From Nocardia miyunensis NBRC 108239 (GTDB lineage Bacteria; Actinomycetota; Actinomycetes; Mycobacteriales; Mycobacteriaceae), in assembly GCF_001613065.1 (NCBI RefSeq), contig NZ_BDBQ01000083.1:1-64000 (forward strand): DNA of 64,000 nt, written 5' to 3'. The translations under genes were made by a program, and so were the position numbers. This document shows, piece after piece, positions 16,170-24,165 of the stretch. The first letter of the stretch is position 1. Every line of letters starts with the position of its first letter. Below the pieces are notes generated by a model. The model made no database searches. It saw only the letters and a program-made list of their open reading frames with translations, and was not told the origin of the DNA.

Positions 16170-16913
16170 TTATTCGGTGGTCGAGCCGAACAGGCGGGTG
16201 AGATCGGCCGGGTCGTATTCGGTGGGCGCGCCGTGGCCGGGGACGAGGATGTGGGCCGGTTGGGCGGCGAGTGCGACGGCGCTGGCCCGGGTGCCGGACT
16301 CGTTGTGGTTGAAGAAGGTCGGCAGGAGTTGCAGGCCGGTGCGCTGGGAGAGCGGGTGGCCGGTGACGAGGGTGTCGCCGGAGAACAGGACACCGTCGGC
16401 AGGCAGCAGATAGGCGGTGTGGCCGTCGGTGTGGCCGGGGGTCGGTATCGCGACGATGCCGCCGGGCAGGGCCGCGAGGGTCGCCTCGTCGGCGGCGGTG
16501 GCCGACGGGATCGAGGTGTTGATGTGGCCGTAGACCGCCCGGACGGTCTGGGCCACCCAGCGCCGGCCCCTGCCGCTCAGCAGCTGCGCGGCCATCTGCG
16601 CGGGTGAAATCTGTTGCAGGTATTCGCGTTTCGCGTGCCGGACTTCCTCCGCGCCGGTGTACACGGGCACGCCGAGACGTTCGACCAGCGTCGGGATGGC
16701 CCCGATGTGGTCGAGGTGGGCGTGCGTGAGCAGGACCGCGGCGATATCGCTGAGCTGGTGGCCGATCTGCCGCACCGATTTCAGCACGTCCGCGGTGTCC
16801 CCGGCGTATCCGGCGTCGATGACGGTGACACCCGAGCCGTCGCTGACCAGTGCCCAGTTGACATTCGTCCCGGCGACGACGTGGACGGAGTCGGAAACCT
16901 GCTCGATCTTCAC
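16170..16913 (-). CDS. MBL-fold metallo-hydrolase
   Basis: This 247-residue metallo-beta-lactamase-fold protein carries the HAHLDH zinc motif (LLTHAHLDHIGAI), a further His in TPGHTDGHTAYLL, Asp in LFSGDTLVTGHPL, and the last His in LVPGHGAPT, a complete binuclear site. It resembles glyoxalase II-like and lactonase-like hydrolases, and the substrate is not readable. It sits 10 bp downstream of a small membrane-protein gene on the same strand and may be cotranscribed with it. Confidence 0.88.
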   Translation of the reverse strand: MKIEQVSDSVHVVAGTNVNWALVSDGSGVTVIDAGYAGDTADVLKSVRQIGHQLSDIAAVLLTHAHLDHIGAIPTLVERLGVPVYTGAEEVRHAKREYLQQISPAQMAAQLLSGRGRRWVAQTVRAVYGHINTSIPSATAADEATLAALPGGIVAIPTPGHTDGHTAYLLPADGVLFSGDTLVTGHPLSQRTGLQLLPTFFNHNESGTRASAVALAAQPAHILVPGHGAPTEYDPADLTRLFGSTTE

Positions 16914-16923
16914 CCGCGCAACG

Positions 16924-17229
16924 CTAGCGCGCCTGATCGGCCCGCTGGAATTCGCGCCACGTCTTCTGCGTCTCGGTGAGCTTCGGCCGCGGGGTGCGGT
17001 TGCGGAAGAAGTTCACCACCATCAGCACCGGCAGCAGGAATGCCTGGAAGAAGATCAGATACGAGCCGCCGTCGAAGAGGAAGGCGAGATAGATCGCGTA
17101 GCCGAGGTAGACCGCGCCGAAGATGCCGTTGATCGAGCGCGACACGACGCTCTGCCCCTGCTTCAGCGCGGCCATCGCCAGCATGACGATGCCGCTGATC
17201 GCAAGCAGGGCCACATACCAATTGAACAT
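16924..17229 (-). CDS. Small membrane protein, unknown function
   Basis: This 101-residue protein begins MFNWYVALLAISGIVMLAMA and has three hydrophobic stretches (about residues 3-20, 35-52 and 58-77). A charged C-terminal tail follows (RNRTPRPKLTETQKTWREFQ). GGGGGA precedes ATG 17229. I do not recognise a family. The following gene on the same strand is an MBL-fold hydrolase. Confidence 0.65.
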   Translation of the reverse strand: MFNWYVALLAISGIVMLAMAALKQGQSVVSRSINGIFGAVYLGYAIYLAFLFDGGSYLIFFQAFLLPVLMVVNFFRNRTPRPKLTETQKTWREFQRADQAR

Positions 17230-17388
17230 GAGAATCCCCCGAGGTCGTGTCCGGTCGTTCCGGTCGGTGCGAAACCATAGCATCCGTTGTCGCACTGCGC
17301 GATCGAGATTCGCTGGCTTGCCGCGCGTCCATCGTGGCGACAAGTTACGCTGTGCGCGAGGACAAGTCGTTGAGGGAGGCGACGGGGT

Positions 17389-17823
17389 ATGGGGCTGTTC
17401 TTCGAACATCCGGTGCAGCGGGTTCCGGCGGACGTGGTTCGCGCCGAGATTCGGCGTGCGCTACTGGATTCCGGGAAGGACGACGCGGCCGCGGTTGCCG
17501 CGCAGCGCATGGCGATACTCGGCGTCGAGGATCCGCGGCTGGAATCGGCGATCACCACCGCGTTGCAGATCTCGCCGCCGTCCGAATCGGATGCCGACGA
17601 CCAGGCCTGTGCGGCCGCCGCGACGCTCGCGGCCGCGCCGCCGTCGCAATTCTTCTGGGGGCGCGCGATGTTGTCGGTCGTGCTGTTCGCGGTGCTCGCG
17701 GCCATGGGTTTCTGGTCCGACGCCACCCGTCACCCGACGTCCGCGACCTCGTTCTTCGGCTTCGCCGGTGCGGTGTTCGGCGTGGTCACCGCGCTGTTGT
17801 CCGCGGAGAAGGCACGTTCCTGA
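17389..17823 (+). CDS. Hypothetical protein with two C-terminal membrane segments
   Basis: This 144-residue protein has a soluble alanine-rich N-terminal half. Two hydrophobic segments follow, at about 88-105 (GRAMLSVVLFAVLAAMGFW) and 118-136 (TSFFGFAGAVFGVVTALLS), separated by a short polar loop. GAGGG precedes ATG 17389. Codon use is typical of the window. I recognise no family; an LpqN-like gene follows on the same strand. Confidence 0.65.
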   Translation: MGLFFEHPVQRVPADVVRAEIRRALLDSGKDDAAAVAAQRMAILGVEDPRLESAITTALQISPPSESDADDQACAAAATLAAAPPSQFFWGRAMLSVVLFAVLAAMGFWSDATRHPTSATSFFGFAGAVFGVVTALLSAEKARS

Positions 17824-17904
17824 GATTTCCGTCCGGCGGAGGATGGACGTGCCCGATATGTGCGGTACCGTCGGGTGCGCACGAGAAGGAGGGGATTCGG
17901 CGCG

Positions 17905-19332
17905 ATGAATGCGGCTTCACAAGACCAGGTCCCACGGGATCAGGACTCGGACGAACAAGCACTGCGCGAGCAGTCATTGCCCACGATCGGGGAGTTTCTG
18001 GCCGCCGTCGGCGCGACGCCGGTCGTGGTGCATCCCGAGTATGCCGGAGTTCCCGTTGTGCTGCTGGACATTCCGGGAGATTGGCACGAGGTTGTCCGCG
18101 ATGTGCTGCCGAATGCCTTCGGGGCCTGGGCTTTACCAGCCGAGGAGGGCAGCGTCGCCGCGGCGTCCGGATGGGTCGAGAATGTCGTCCTGATGGTCTG
18201 GCGGCTGTCGTTGCCGGTCGACCCACGTGCGGTGATGCGTTGCGCGTACACGGATTCGCGGCGTCTGCCGGACTGGGTGGAACTCGGTGGCGACGTCGAG
18301 GATTACGACGGTTTTCCCTCCGCGGAGATCTCCGGCACCTATACCTATGCCGAGTTGAGCCTGTGGATGTCCACACGCTATCTCGTCGCCAGCACCCCCA
18401 CCGGGCAGTATCTGCTGCAATTGACCGTGACGACCTTCGCCGACGAGATCGATGAAGGGGTGTTCATCGCCGAATCCTTCACGGTGCAGGTGCCTCCCGC
18501 GCGTCCCGGGTTGGGTGCGCACGAACTGCGGACCGGACCTCATCCGCTGGTGTCGGAGGGGGAAACCGGGTTTCGGTCCGGCGTGTACGACCCGGATACC
18601 GAATCGCGTTGGCGGCAGGCGTATTCCGGCGATTCTGCCGAGTCGTTCGAGCCAGAAGTGTCAGCGGCGCAGGATAATTCCGAGGCCTGGTCGGATACAT
18701 ACGGTCAGCAGGACGAATCGCATGCTCGGACCGATGAGTTCGGGGTCGAATCCGGGTTGTTCGCCTCGGAGGTCGAGCCTCCCACGCGGTCAGATGATTT
18801 CGGGAATCGATACGATTCGGAGAGGCCTGTTTCGCGGTCGTACGAACCGGAATCGTATGGGCGGGAGACGGATTTCTCGACGCGGTCGGAACCGTACGTA
18901 TTCGAGTCTTCCTCGGAGTCATCGGGTTCCCGGGACGAATCATCGGTTATCGGATCGGATTCGGTGATTCGGGAATACGACCCGCGGTATCCCGAATCAT
19001 TCGAGCCGGTACCCGATCCGCTCACCGGACCCCACTCGACGGTCCAGCGGTTCGAACCGGCGCCCGAGCCGTCGGTCCTGCCCCCTCGGCCGCGCTCGAA
19101 TGCCCCGAGCGCCGGTTCGCATTCGGTGGTGCACGAGTTCGATTCGGTGGTCTTCGAACAGGACCCGAACGCCGGATTCGACACCCCCGCCCGAGGATAC
19201 GAATCCACCGACCCCGATGCCTATTCCGCCATCATGGGCATCGAACCACGCCCCGCCGACAGCGATCCCCGCGGTCCGCGAAACCGAGAGCCGGACGCCC
19301 CGAGCACGGGAAATATGGATTTCCGTATCTGA
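17905..19332 (+). CDS. LpqN/LpqT-family domain protein with long acidic disordered tail
   Basis: This 475-residue protein starts at ATG 17905, with AAGGAGGGG upstream. Residues about 25-185 resemble the LpqN/LpqT domain of mycobacterial envelope lipoproteins: TIGEFLAAVGATPVVVHPEY, a VLLDIPGDWHEV segment, and LVASTPTGQYLLQLTVTTF. No signal peptide or lipobox is visible, unlike the lipoprotein members. Residues from about 200 to the end are low complexity, rich in Ser, Glu, Asp, Phe and Tyr with repeated RSE/SYEPES-like phrases, and likely disordered. The role is unknown; the mycobacterial relatives act at the envelope. Confidence 0.7.
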   Translation: MNAASQDQVPRDQDSDEQALREQSLPTIGEFLAAVGATPVVVHPEYAGVPVVLLDIPGDWHEVVRDVLPNAFGAWALPAEEGSVAAASGWVENVVLMVWRLSLPVDPRAVMRCAYTDSRRLPDWVELGGDVEDYDGFPSAEISGTYTYAELSLWMSTRYLVASTPTGQYLLQLTVTTFADEIDEGVFIAESFTVQVPPARPGLGAHELRTGPHPLVSEGETGFRSGVYDPDTESRWRQAYSGDSAESFEPEVSAAQDNSEAWSDTYGQQDESHARTDEFGVESGLFASEVEPPTRSDDFGNRYDSERPVSRSYEPESYGRETDFSTRSEPYVFESSSESSGSRDESSVIGSDSVIREYDPRYPESFEPVPDPLTGPHSTVQRFEPAPEPSVLPPRPRSNAPSAGSHSVVHEFDSVVFEQDPNAGFDTPARGYESTDPDAYSAIMGIEPRPADSDPRGPRNREPDAPSTGNMDFRI

Positions 19333-19461
19333 GTCTCCGGGGTACGGATACATTCGCCGGGTGTGACGAAGTAAACCGATCATCTTGTGTGGCAATGAGA
19401 TCGGCGTCGATATGGGAGTATGGGGCGATTGTCGGCGGTGTGATCGGTTGGAGGGGAAGCT

Positions 19462-19791
19462 GTGATCTATCGGATGCAGATCTATCAGGCGGTGGGGGAG
19501 AATCTGGCGATTTTCCACGACTACTTCCGGATACATCTGCTGCCGGTGCAGTTGCGCCACGGGGCGCGGCTGGTGGGTCGGTGGGAGACCGAGGACGGGC
19601 GCGTGATCGCGGTGTGGGAGTACGACGATCGCGAATCGTACGAGCACATTCAGGCCGAGGTGGCGGCCGATCCGGCTACCGGGTGGGCGGAGGAGTTGCG
19701 GCGGGAACTGCCCGCGTTCTTCACCGAGCGGGACGAGGTGTTCATGCGCTCGGCGCCCTCGCTGGAAGCGTTGGGGGATCCGGCGGTGTGA
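19462..19791 (+). CDS. NIPSNAP-family protein
   Basis: This 109-residue single-domain ferredoxin-like (dimeric alpha-beta barrel) protein shows the NIPSNAP pattern: MIYRMQIYQAVGENLAIFHD at the start, HLLPVQLRHGARLVGRWE in the middle and VIAVWEYDDRESYEHIQ. The start is GTG 19462 with GAGGGG upstream. Bacterial members are of unknown role. It ends 57 bp before a strong terminator and seems monocistronic. Confidence 0.85.
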   Translation: MIYRMQIYQAVGENLAIFHDYFRIHLLPVQLRHGARLVGRWETEDGRVIAVWEYDDRESYEHIQAEVAADPATGWAEELRRELPAFFTERDEVFMRSAPSLEALGDPAV

Positions 19792-19848
19792 GCCTGGCTC
19801 GTGCGATGCGGGCTACCTTCGTATTCCACGTACCTCGAGGACAGGTCT

Positions 19849-19880
19849 CGCTCACCTCCAACTCCTGTTGGAGGTGAGCG
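19849..19880 (+). terminator. Terminator hairpin after the NIPSNAP gene
   Basis: A perfect 14-bp stem (19849-19862 with 19867-19880) has a TCCT loop. A short T-containing stretch follows. Confidence 0.8.
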
Positions 19881-19916
19881 TTCGTGCCATTACATGTTTG
19901 TTTGTGCGGCGGTTGG

Positions 19917-20244
19917 TTATTGGGCGAAGACTTCCGCGATGGTTGTGGCCCTGATCGCGCGGTCGAACCATTTTTCGAGGAGTTCGAGGTCTCGGACTTG
20001 AAGTAAGCGAGGTTTGCGCTCATCAGTTGGCTCCATTTCTTGGCGGCGGCTGTCTTGCCCAAGCCCAGTTCGGTGAGTTCGGTGAAGACGTTGGACTCTT
20101 CTTCGGTGCCGAGTTGTCGTGCGGCTCTGGCGCACGACCACGAGCACGGCTTGCTGGGAGGTCCAGCCTCTTGAAGGCTCGACCGAAGACTCCTGGATCT
20201 TCTTGGAACAGGCGATGCATCGCCTCGTGCGGGTTGCCGACCAT
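19917..20244 (-). pseudogene. Decayed Rpn-like / PD-(D/E)XK nuclease-family gene
   Basis: The minus strand begins MVGNPHEAMHRLFQEDPGVF at 20244, the start of a large Streptomyces/Nocardia family related to Rpn-type nucleases. A TELGLGKTAAAKKWSQLM-like helix follows in another frame. In a third frame comes LLEKWFDRAIRATTIAEVFA, ending at 19917. These are the start, middle and C-terminal motifs of the family, but most of the 250-plus residues between are missing. Several frameshifts are needed to join them. It is clearly dead. Confidence 0.7.
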
Positions 20245-20367
20245 GGGCTCGAAGGTATGTGCGAAATATATTCCGGCGGTAGCGGATTCATCCGGTTTCG
20301 GCGGATTTCGGGTGGCCTTCCTGCACGGAACGCCCCGGCACGGATGGATTGCCCATTGCGGACGGGG

Positions 20368-21150
20368 TCAGGGGCGGCGGGTGCGGAGGTAGGACTCGTG
20401 TTCTCGGTCGTCCCGGTAGTAGGTGGCGGTTAGGGTGGTCAGGCGGTTTACTTCTGCGGCAAGGGATTTAGGGGTTATGGGTTTGGCGATTATGGGGTCG
20501 GTGGTTTTCACGTAGTAGCGGCCGTCGGGGTAGTCCATCCACCAGAAGGAGCGGCCGGGGGAGCGGCGGGCATCGAGGGCGGGGCCGGGGAAGATCATTA
20601 CTTCGCCGTAGGCGGTTCGGGGGCGGTCGAAGATGCGGTCGAGGCGGTCGGTGAGGGAGGGGCCGTGGCGCACGGGGTTGAGGCGGTCTCGTTCGAGGTC
20701 GTCGCGGCGGATTTCCAGGGCGGGGTGGGTTCCGGGTTTGCGTTTGGGGAGGGATTCGACGGCGTATTCACCGATTTGGGTTGCGGGGCAATACTTTACG
20801 ATCACATCGCCGCCGGAGTCCGGGGCGGTGCCGGGGAACTGGACCATGACCGCGCCGCCGTTGTCGCGGACCGCGCCGTGGAAACGATAGATCCGGTCGT
20901 GGTCGGGGCCGCCGAAACCCATGGCCTCCACGCGTGCGTCGGGATTGACCAGGACGGCAAGGGCGCGGTCGAGATCCGGGTCGTATTTGGTGAGCAGCGA
21001 TTCGACCGCCGCCTCGCGGGCCCGCTTCAGATCGTCGAAATCCTCGATGTCGGTGCGGTGCTGCAGTGGATACGGCATACGGTCGCGACCGTATGCGGCC
21101 CAGAGGATTTCGAATTCCAGGCCGGTGAATCTAGTACTTCGGGGCATCAT
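20368..21150 (-). CDS. EspG-family ESX secretion-associated chaperone
   Basis: This 260-residue protein has the EspG fold signature at the N-terminus (FTGLEFEILWAAYGRDRMPYP). Later segments include DPDLDRALAVLVNPDARVEA and YPDGRYYVKTTDPIIAKPIT. In mycobacteria EspG binds PE-PPE pairs in the cytosol and keeps them soluble for type VII secretion. ATG 21150 is preferred because GGTGGAG precedes it. The gene overlaps the end of the PPE-like gene by 20 bp, so the two are coupled. No ESX core component (EccB/C/D/E, MycP) is in the window, so the cluster is an orphan. Confidence 0.85.
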   Translation of the reverse strand: MMPRSTRFTGLEFEILWAAYGRDRMPYPLQHRTDIEDFDDLKRAREAAVESLLTKYDPDLDRALAVLVNPDARVEAMGFGGPDHDRIYRFHGAVRDNGGAVMVQFPGTAPDSGGDVIVKYCPATQIGEYAVESLPKRKPGTHPALEIRRDDLERDRLNPVRHGPSLTDRLDRIFDRPRTAYGEVMIFPGPALDARRSPGRSFWWMDYPDGRYYVKTTDPIIAKPITPKSLAAEVNRLTTLTATYYRDDREHESYLRTRRP

Positions 21151-22498
21151 GGTCTCCACCGATCACAGGCGGTACATGTCTGGGGCGGCCGTCCAGGCCG
21201 GTGAGCTCGTCGCCGTGCTCCTTGGTGACGAGATATTCAGGTACGCCGGGCTTTTCGGCATCCTCGCCCTTCTTGCCCTGCGCTGCTGAACCCAGGCCCG
21301 CCATTCCCGACGTGCCGGTGCGGGCGGCCGAGGCGGCTGCGCGCTCGGCGGCGGCGGTCTGCGCGGCTCCCGATGTGCCCGGGACACTGCGGCCCGGTGC
21401 CGCGGATGCGGATCCGCCCGAATTGTCTGTGCCGGAATATGTTGGACCACTGGCTGATTGGAGCCCGCCAGCGGAGTGGCCGGAGGCGTCGGGGCTGGCG
21501 CCCGCGCTGTATTGGGAGGCGGCCGGATTGTAGCCCGCCGTCGAAGTCGACTGTGATCCGGTGGCGGCGGAATTCGCGGAATCGCGTGTGCCGGAGAGCT
21601 GTTGGCTGGATGTCTGCGACGGGCCGGACGCGCCGCCCTGATCCTGGGCTCGGTCGCTGTCGGGACCGGTGGCGCCCGGCCCCGAGGCGGCCGGGCCAGA
21701 GGCGGCGGGGCCGGGGGACTGGTCGGACCCGGTCGCGTTGTCCGGCTGCGCATTCGGGCCCGACGGTCCCGATGGTCCGGACGCCGCCGCGGTCGGCCCC
21801 GAGGTGATCCGCGGGGCCGTGGGCAGATACGGGACACCGGTGTCGGTCTGACTCGCCACCGGGCCGTAGACGGTGTTGAGGATGCGCCGGGCCTCCTGCG
21901 TGGCCTCGTCCTTGTTGTGGTCGTTCACCTTCATCACGCCGTCGGTGGGGAGGGTTTTCCCGGCCGGTGTGGTGGTCACGGTGACGCCGGGCATGAGGTT
22001 CCTGGTCTCCTCGAGTCCGGTCTTCATCTCCGAGAGCTTGAGGCTGATCAGGGTCGCGGCTTTGGCCAGGTGTTCGGACTTGGTGGAGTAGTTGTTCACC
22101 GCGTCGACCGCGGCTTTCGCGGCCGCTCCGCGCCAGCCGGAATGTTGTCCCTGACCGTTGATCGTGCGGGCGAATTCCCGTTGGAATTGGGCGAACGCGC
22201 CGGTCAGGGTCAGGCCGATATTCGCCCACGCAGTGACGGCGTCGTTCACGGTCGATGGATTCATGCTGTCCACCGACTTCTGCATGGTGGCCAGGTCCAT
22301 ACTGTCGTAATTATCCGGCGTCGTGAGCTTCCGGGGTTGGATGTCACCTGCGAATTCGGTGTCGTAATTACCCTGCTGTTCGGTCTTGTAGATCCAATCC
22401 CGGTCCTTGTTCCATTGCTCCTGGGCTTGGATGACCTTGCGCTTGTAGGCGTCGTAACTATCCCCGAAGAGATTCTCGAGATCCTGAATGATTCCCAT
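21131..22498 (-). CDS. PPE-like/WXG-type substrate with long Gly/Ser/Pro tail
   Basis: This 455-residue protein has a helical N-terminal domain (about 1-190). It includes NDAVTAWANIGLTLTGAFAQ and the W-containing GQGQHSGWRGAAAKAAVDAV turn, which resemble the WXG/PPE helical hairpin of ESX substrates. From about residue 225 to 430 it is low complexity (SGPSGPSGP-like, Ala/Ser/Thr/Gln-rich), ending with a conserved-looking VPEYLVTKEHGDELTGLDGR segment. It is coupled to espG (20-bp overlap) and to the upstream helical protein (1-bp overlap). It is probably the secreted client of EspG; the mycobacterial PPE motif itself is not seen. Confidence 0.7.
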   Translation of the reverse strand: MGIIQDLENLFGDSYDAYKRKVIQAQEQWNKDRDWIYKTEQQGNYDTEFAGDIQPRKLTTPDNYDSMDLATMQKSVDSMNPSTVNDAVTAWANIGLTLTGAFAQFQREFARTINGQGQHSGWRGAAAKAAVDAVNNYSTKSEHLAKAATLISLKLSEMKTGLEETRNLMPGVTVTTTPAGKTLPTDGVMKVNDHNKDEATQEARRILNTVYGPVASQTDTGVPYLPTAPRITSGPTAAASGPSGPSGPNAQPDNATGSDQSPGPAASGPAASGPGATGPDSDRAQDQGGASGPSQTSSQQLSGTRDSANSAATGSQSTSTAGYNPAASQYSAGASPDASGHSAGGLQSASGPTYSGTDNSGGSASAAPGRSVPGTSGAAQTAAAERAAASAARTGTSGMAGLGSAAQGKKGEDAEKPGVPEYLVTKEHGDELTGLDGRPRHVPPVIGGDHDAPKY

Positions 22499-22869
22499 TA
22501 CGGCTTCAACTTCTCGATCTTGGCGCGCTGTTCCTCATCGAGTGCGACATAGTTTGCGATTGCCTTCGCGACAACTTCTTTCGTGATGTTGATTGCATCG
22601 ATGTGCTGTTTGATCACAGTGTCGAGAGCGCGGTCGCCGCCCGAAGCCAGCGAAGAAAACTTCTTCTCGAGGACTTGGCTGGAATTGAAGCTTCCGAAAC
22701 CGGTTATGCGGCTGACGAATTGGATGGACTGCAGAACGGAATTAAGTTTCTGAATATGATCGTCACATACTTTGTCGAGCCCTTTTCCCGTCTCCGGGTC
22801 CAGGTACAACTCGCCAGAGTTGGCTTGACCGAGCAAATTACGCCATATGTTGGTGTCGACCCCATCCAT
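22498..22869 (-). CDS. Small helical partner protein in the EspG cluster
   Basis: This 123-residue, mainly helical protein has no signal peptide: DTNIWRNLLGQANSGELYLD at the start and VVAKAIANYVALDEEQRAKI near the end. Its size and helical character suggest a WXG100/PE-like partner of the PPE-like protein, although no WXG motif is present. Its stop overlaps the PPE-like ATG by 1 bp, so translation is coupled. It lies 13 bp after the DUF3558 lipoprotein gene. Function is inferred from position only. Confidence 0.65.
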   Translation of the reverse strand: MDGVDTNIWRNLLGQANSGELYLDPETGKGLDKVCDDHIQKLNSVLQSIQFVSRITGFGSFNSSQVLEKKFSSLASGGDRALDTVIKQHIDAINITKEVVAKAIANYVALDEEQRAKIEKLKP

Positions 22870-22882
22870 AGCACGTCCCCTC

Positions 22883-23461
22883 TCAAACGCCAGGGAGATA
22901 CTGGGCCAGTCCGTCGGCGAGATGGCGAACGTGGGTGCACGGATCGCTCGTACCGCTGACTCCGTAGTTGTTGAGAACCTCGAAGTCGACTGTGCCGCCG
23001 GGGATTTGCGCGCTGATCGAACAGTCGAGATCGTGATTTCCGCCTGCGGCGCGATACTGGAGAGCCTGACGGTTGCCCACGGTCGTGGGTGTGAAGTCGG
23101 TGTAGTCGGTTCGCTGCTTCAGGTCGTCCAGCGAATGGTCCGAGGTAAAGATCTCGAATCCGTACGTCTTGTCAGCGGACTTCCATCCGCAGACCTTCCA
23201 GCCATCGAATGTTGTCCCGGAGATCTGATCGCTCTTCGTCGTTGCGTCGAGTCCCAGACCGGAAATCGCCGACTCGGGAATCGTGCAGGGATCCCATTGG
23301 GATGCCGCCGAGTTGCTCGAGGTCGCAACGGCCGAGGCGCTGGCGGTGGTCTGCGCGTCGGCGGTCGGGGAGCCCGGGGTGGACTCGCCGCATCCCGCGA
23401 GCGTCAATTCTGCCGCCGCGATCAGGGCGAATACCCCGAGTGTCTTCGGCATACGGCTCAT
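22883..23461 (-). CDS. DUF3558-family lipoprotein
   Basis: This 192-residue lipoprotein has a signal peptide ending in the lipobox LTLAGCG (Cys24) and a Ser/Thr/Ala linker. The DUF3558 domain follows: WDPCTIPESAISGLGLD, KVCGWKSADKTYGFEIFTSD, and CSISAQIPGGTVDFEVLNNY, with paired Cys. Such proteins are widespread in Nocardia and mycobacteria and are of unknown function. It is the first gene of a four-gene EspG cluster, which ties a surface lipoprotein to a type VII substrate. Confidence 0.85.
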   Translation of the reverse strand: MSRMPKTLGVFALIAAAELTLAGCGESTPGSPTADAQTTASASAVATSSNSAASQWDPCTIPESAISGLGLDATTKSDQISGTTFDGWKVCGWKSADKTYGFEIFTSDHSLDDLKQRTDYTDFTPTTVGNRQALQYRAAGGNHDLDCSISAQIPGGTVDFEVLNNYGVSGTSDPCTHVRHLADGLAQYLPGV

Positions 23462-23958
23462 CTGCTGCCCTCCTCATCGGCGAAGTCATGGCAATGAGGG
23501 GCTGATCAACACATCCCCCGACTGTGCGACGAACCTTACCGGGGATTCCAGTACGGAGACAATGGTTCACGACGCCGAGCGAGCAAGCGCCATTATGCGT
23601 CCTCACTCATGCGTGGAAATCGACTGTGCCGCCGGGTATCCGCGTGCTGATCGAGCAATCGAGATCATCACTCGCCCGCGGCTGCCTACGGAGGTTCACC
23701 CGGGGCGAACTGTGGTCCGGAGCGCTGGGACGATCGGATCAGGTGGTGAACAGCTGGATGTGGACGTCGCGGGTCGACGAGTCTCGCTCGTCCACAACGA
23801 TGATTCGATTGATCGACTTTCCATCGGGTCGGCGGTAGACGTCCGCGGCTCGCAAGAGTGATGGAGAGGATTCGAGCGGTGGACTCGGATACCGCCCATT
23901 TGTGACGAGCTGCGGGAGGGCGGAGACGGTACTCGATCCTCCCGCAATTCGTGTCCGG
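23462..23958. other. Gap upstream of the EspG cluster with gene debris
   Basis: About 500 bp without an intact gene. It holds the DUF3558 remnant annotated separately. At roughly 23741-23870 the minus strand also has an open stretch ending in NRIIVVDERDSSTRDVHIQL, which looks coding in composition but has no start and no recognised family. Confidence 0.4.
23611..23703 (-). pseudogene. DUF3558 lipoprotein remnant (C-terminal segment)
   Basis: The minus strand reads DDLDCSISTRIPGGTVDF, nearly identical to HDLDCSISAQIPGGTVDF of the intact DUF3558 gene at 22883. DNA identity is obvious over about 58 bp. No start, signal peptide or stop context remains. It is a decayed second copy lying upstream of the intact gene. 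Confidence 0.7.
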
Positions 23959-24165
23959 TCAGGGGTGATCGAGTTCGCCGTTCCGAACTCTCGTATTGAA
24001 TGCGTCCCAATCCTCAGGGCCGAAGACGAGGGCTGGTCCGGTGGGGTTCTTCGAGTCGCGGACACCCACCATGGCGGCGTCGAGGTGAGCGATCTCCACG
24101 CAGGCAGTAGATTCCTTGCTGCGGCTCGATTTGAACCAATGTGCTTGGGACAGGTCGTAAGTCAC
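23959..24165 (-). CDS. DUF397 domain protein
   Basis: This 68-residue protein has the DUF397 signature: WFKSSRS near the start, CVEIAHLDAAMVGVRDSKNP, and the terminal W-D-AF pattern (DWDAFNTRVRNGEL). The start is GTG 24165, overlapping the stop of the Scr1-type regulator by 4 bp. Such small proteins are the partners, and probable antagonists, of DUF5753 helix-turn-helix regulators in actinomycetes. Confidence 0.88.
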   Translation of the reverse strand: MTYDLSQAHWFKSSRSKESTACVEIAHLDAAMVGVRDSKNPTGPALVFGPEDWDAFNTRVRNGELDHP

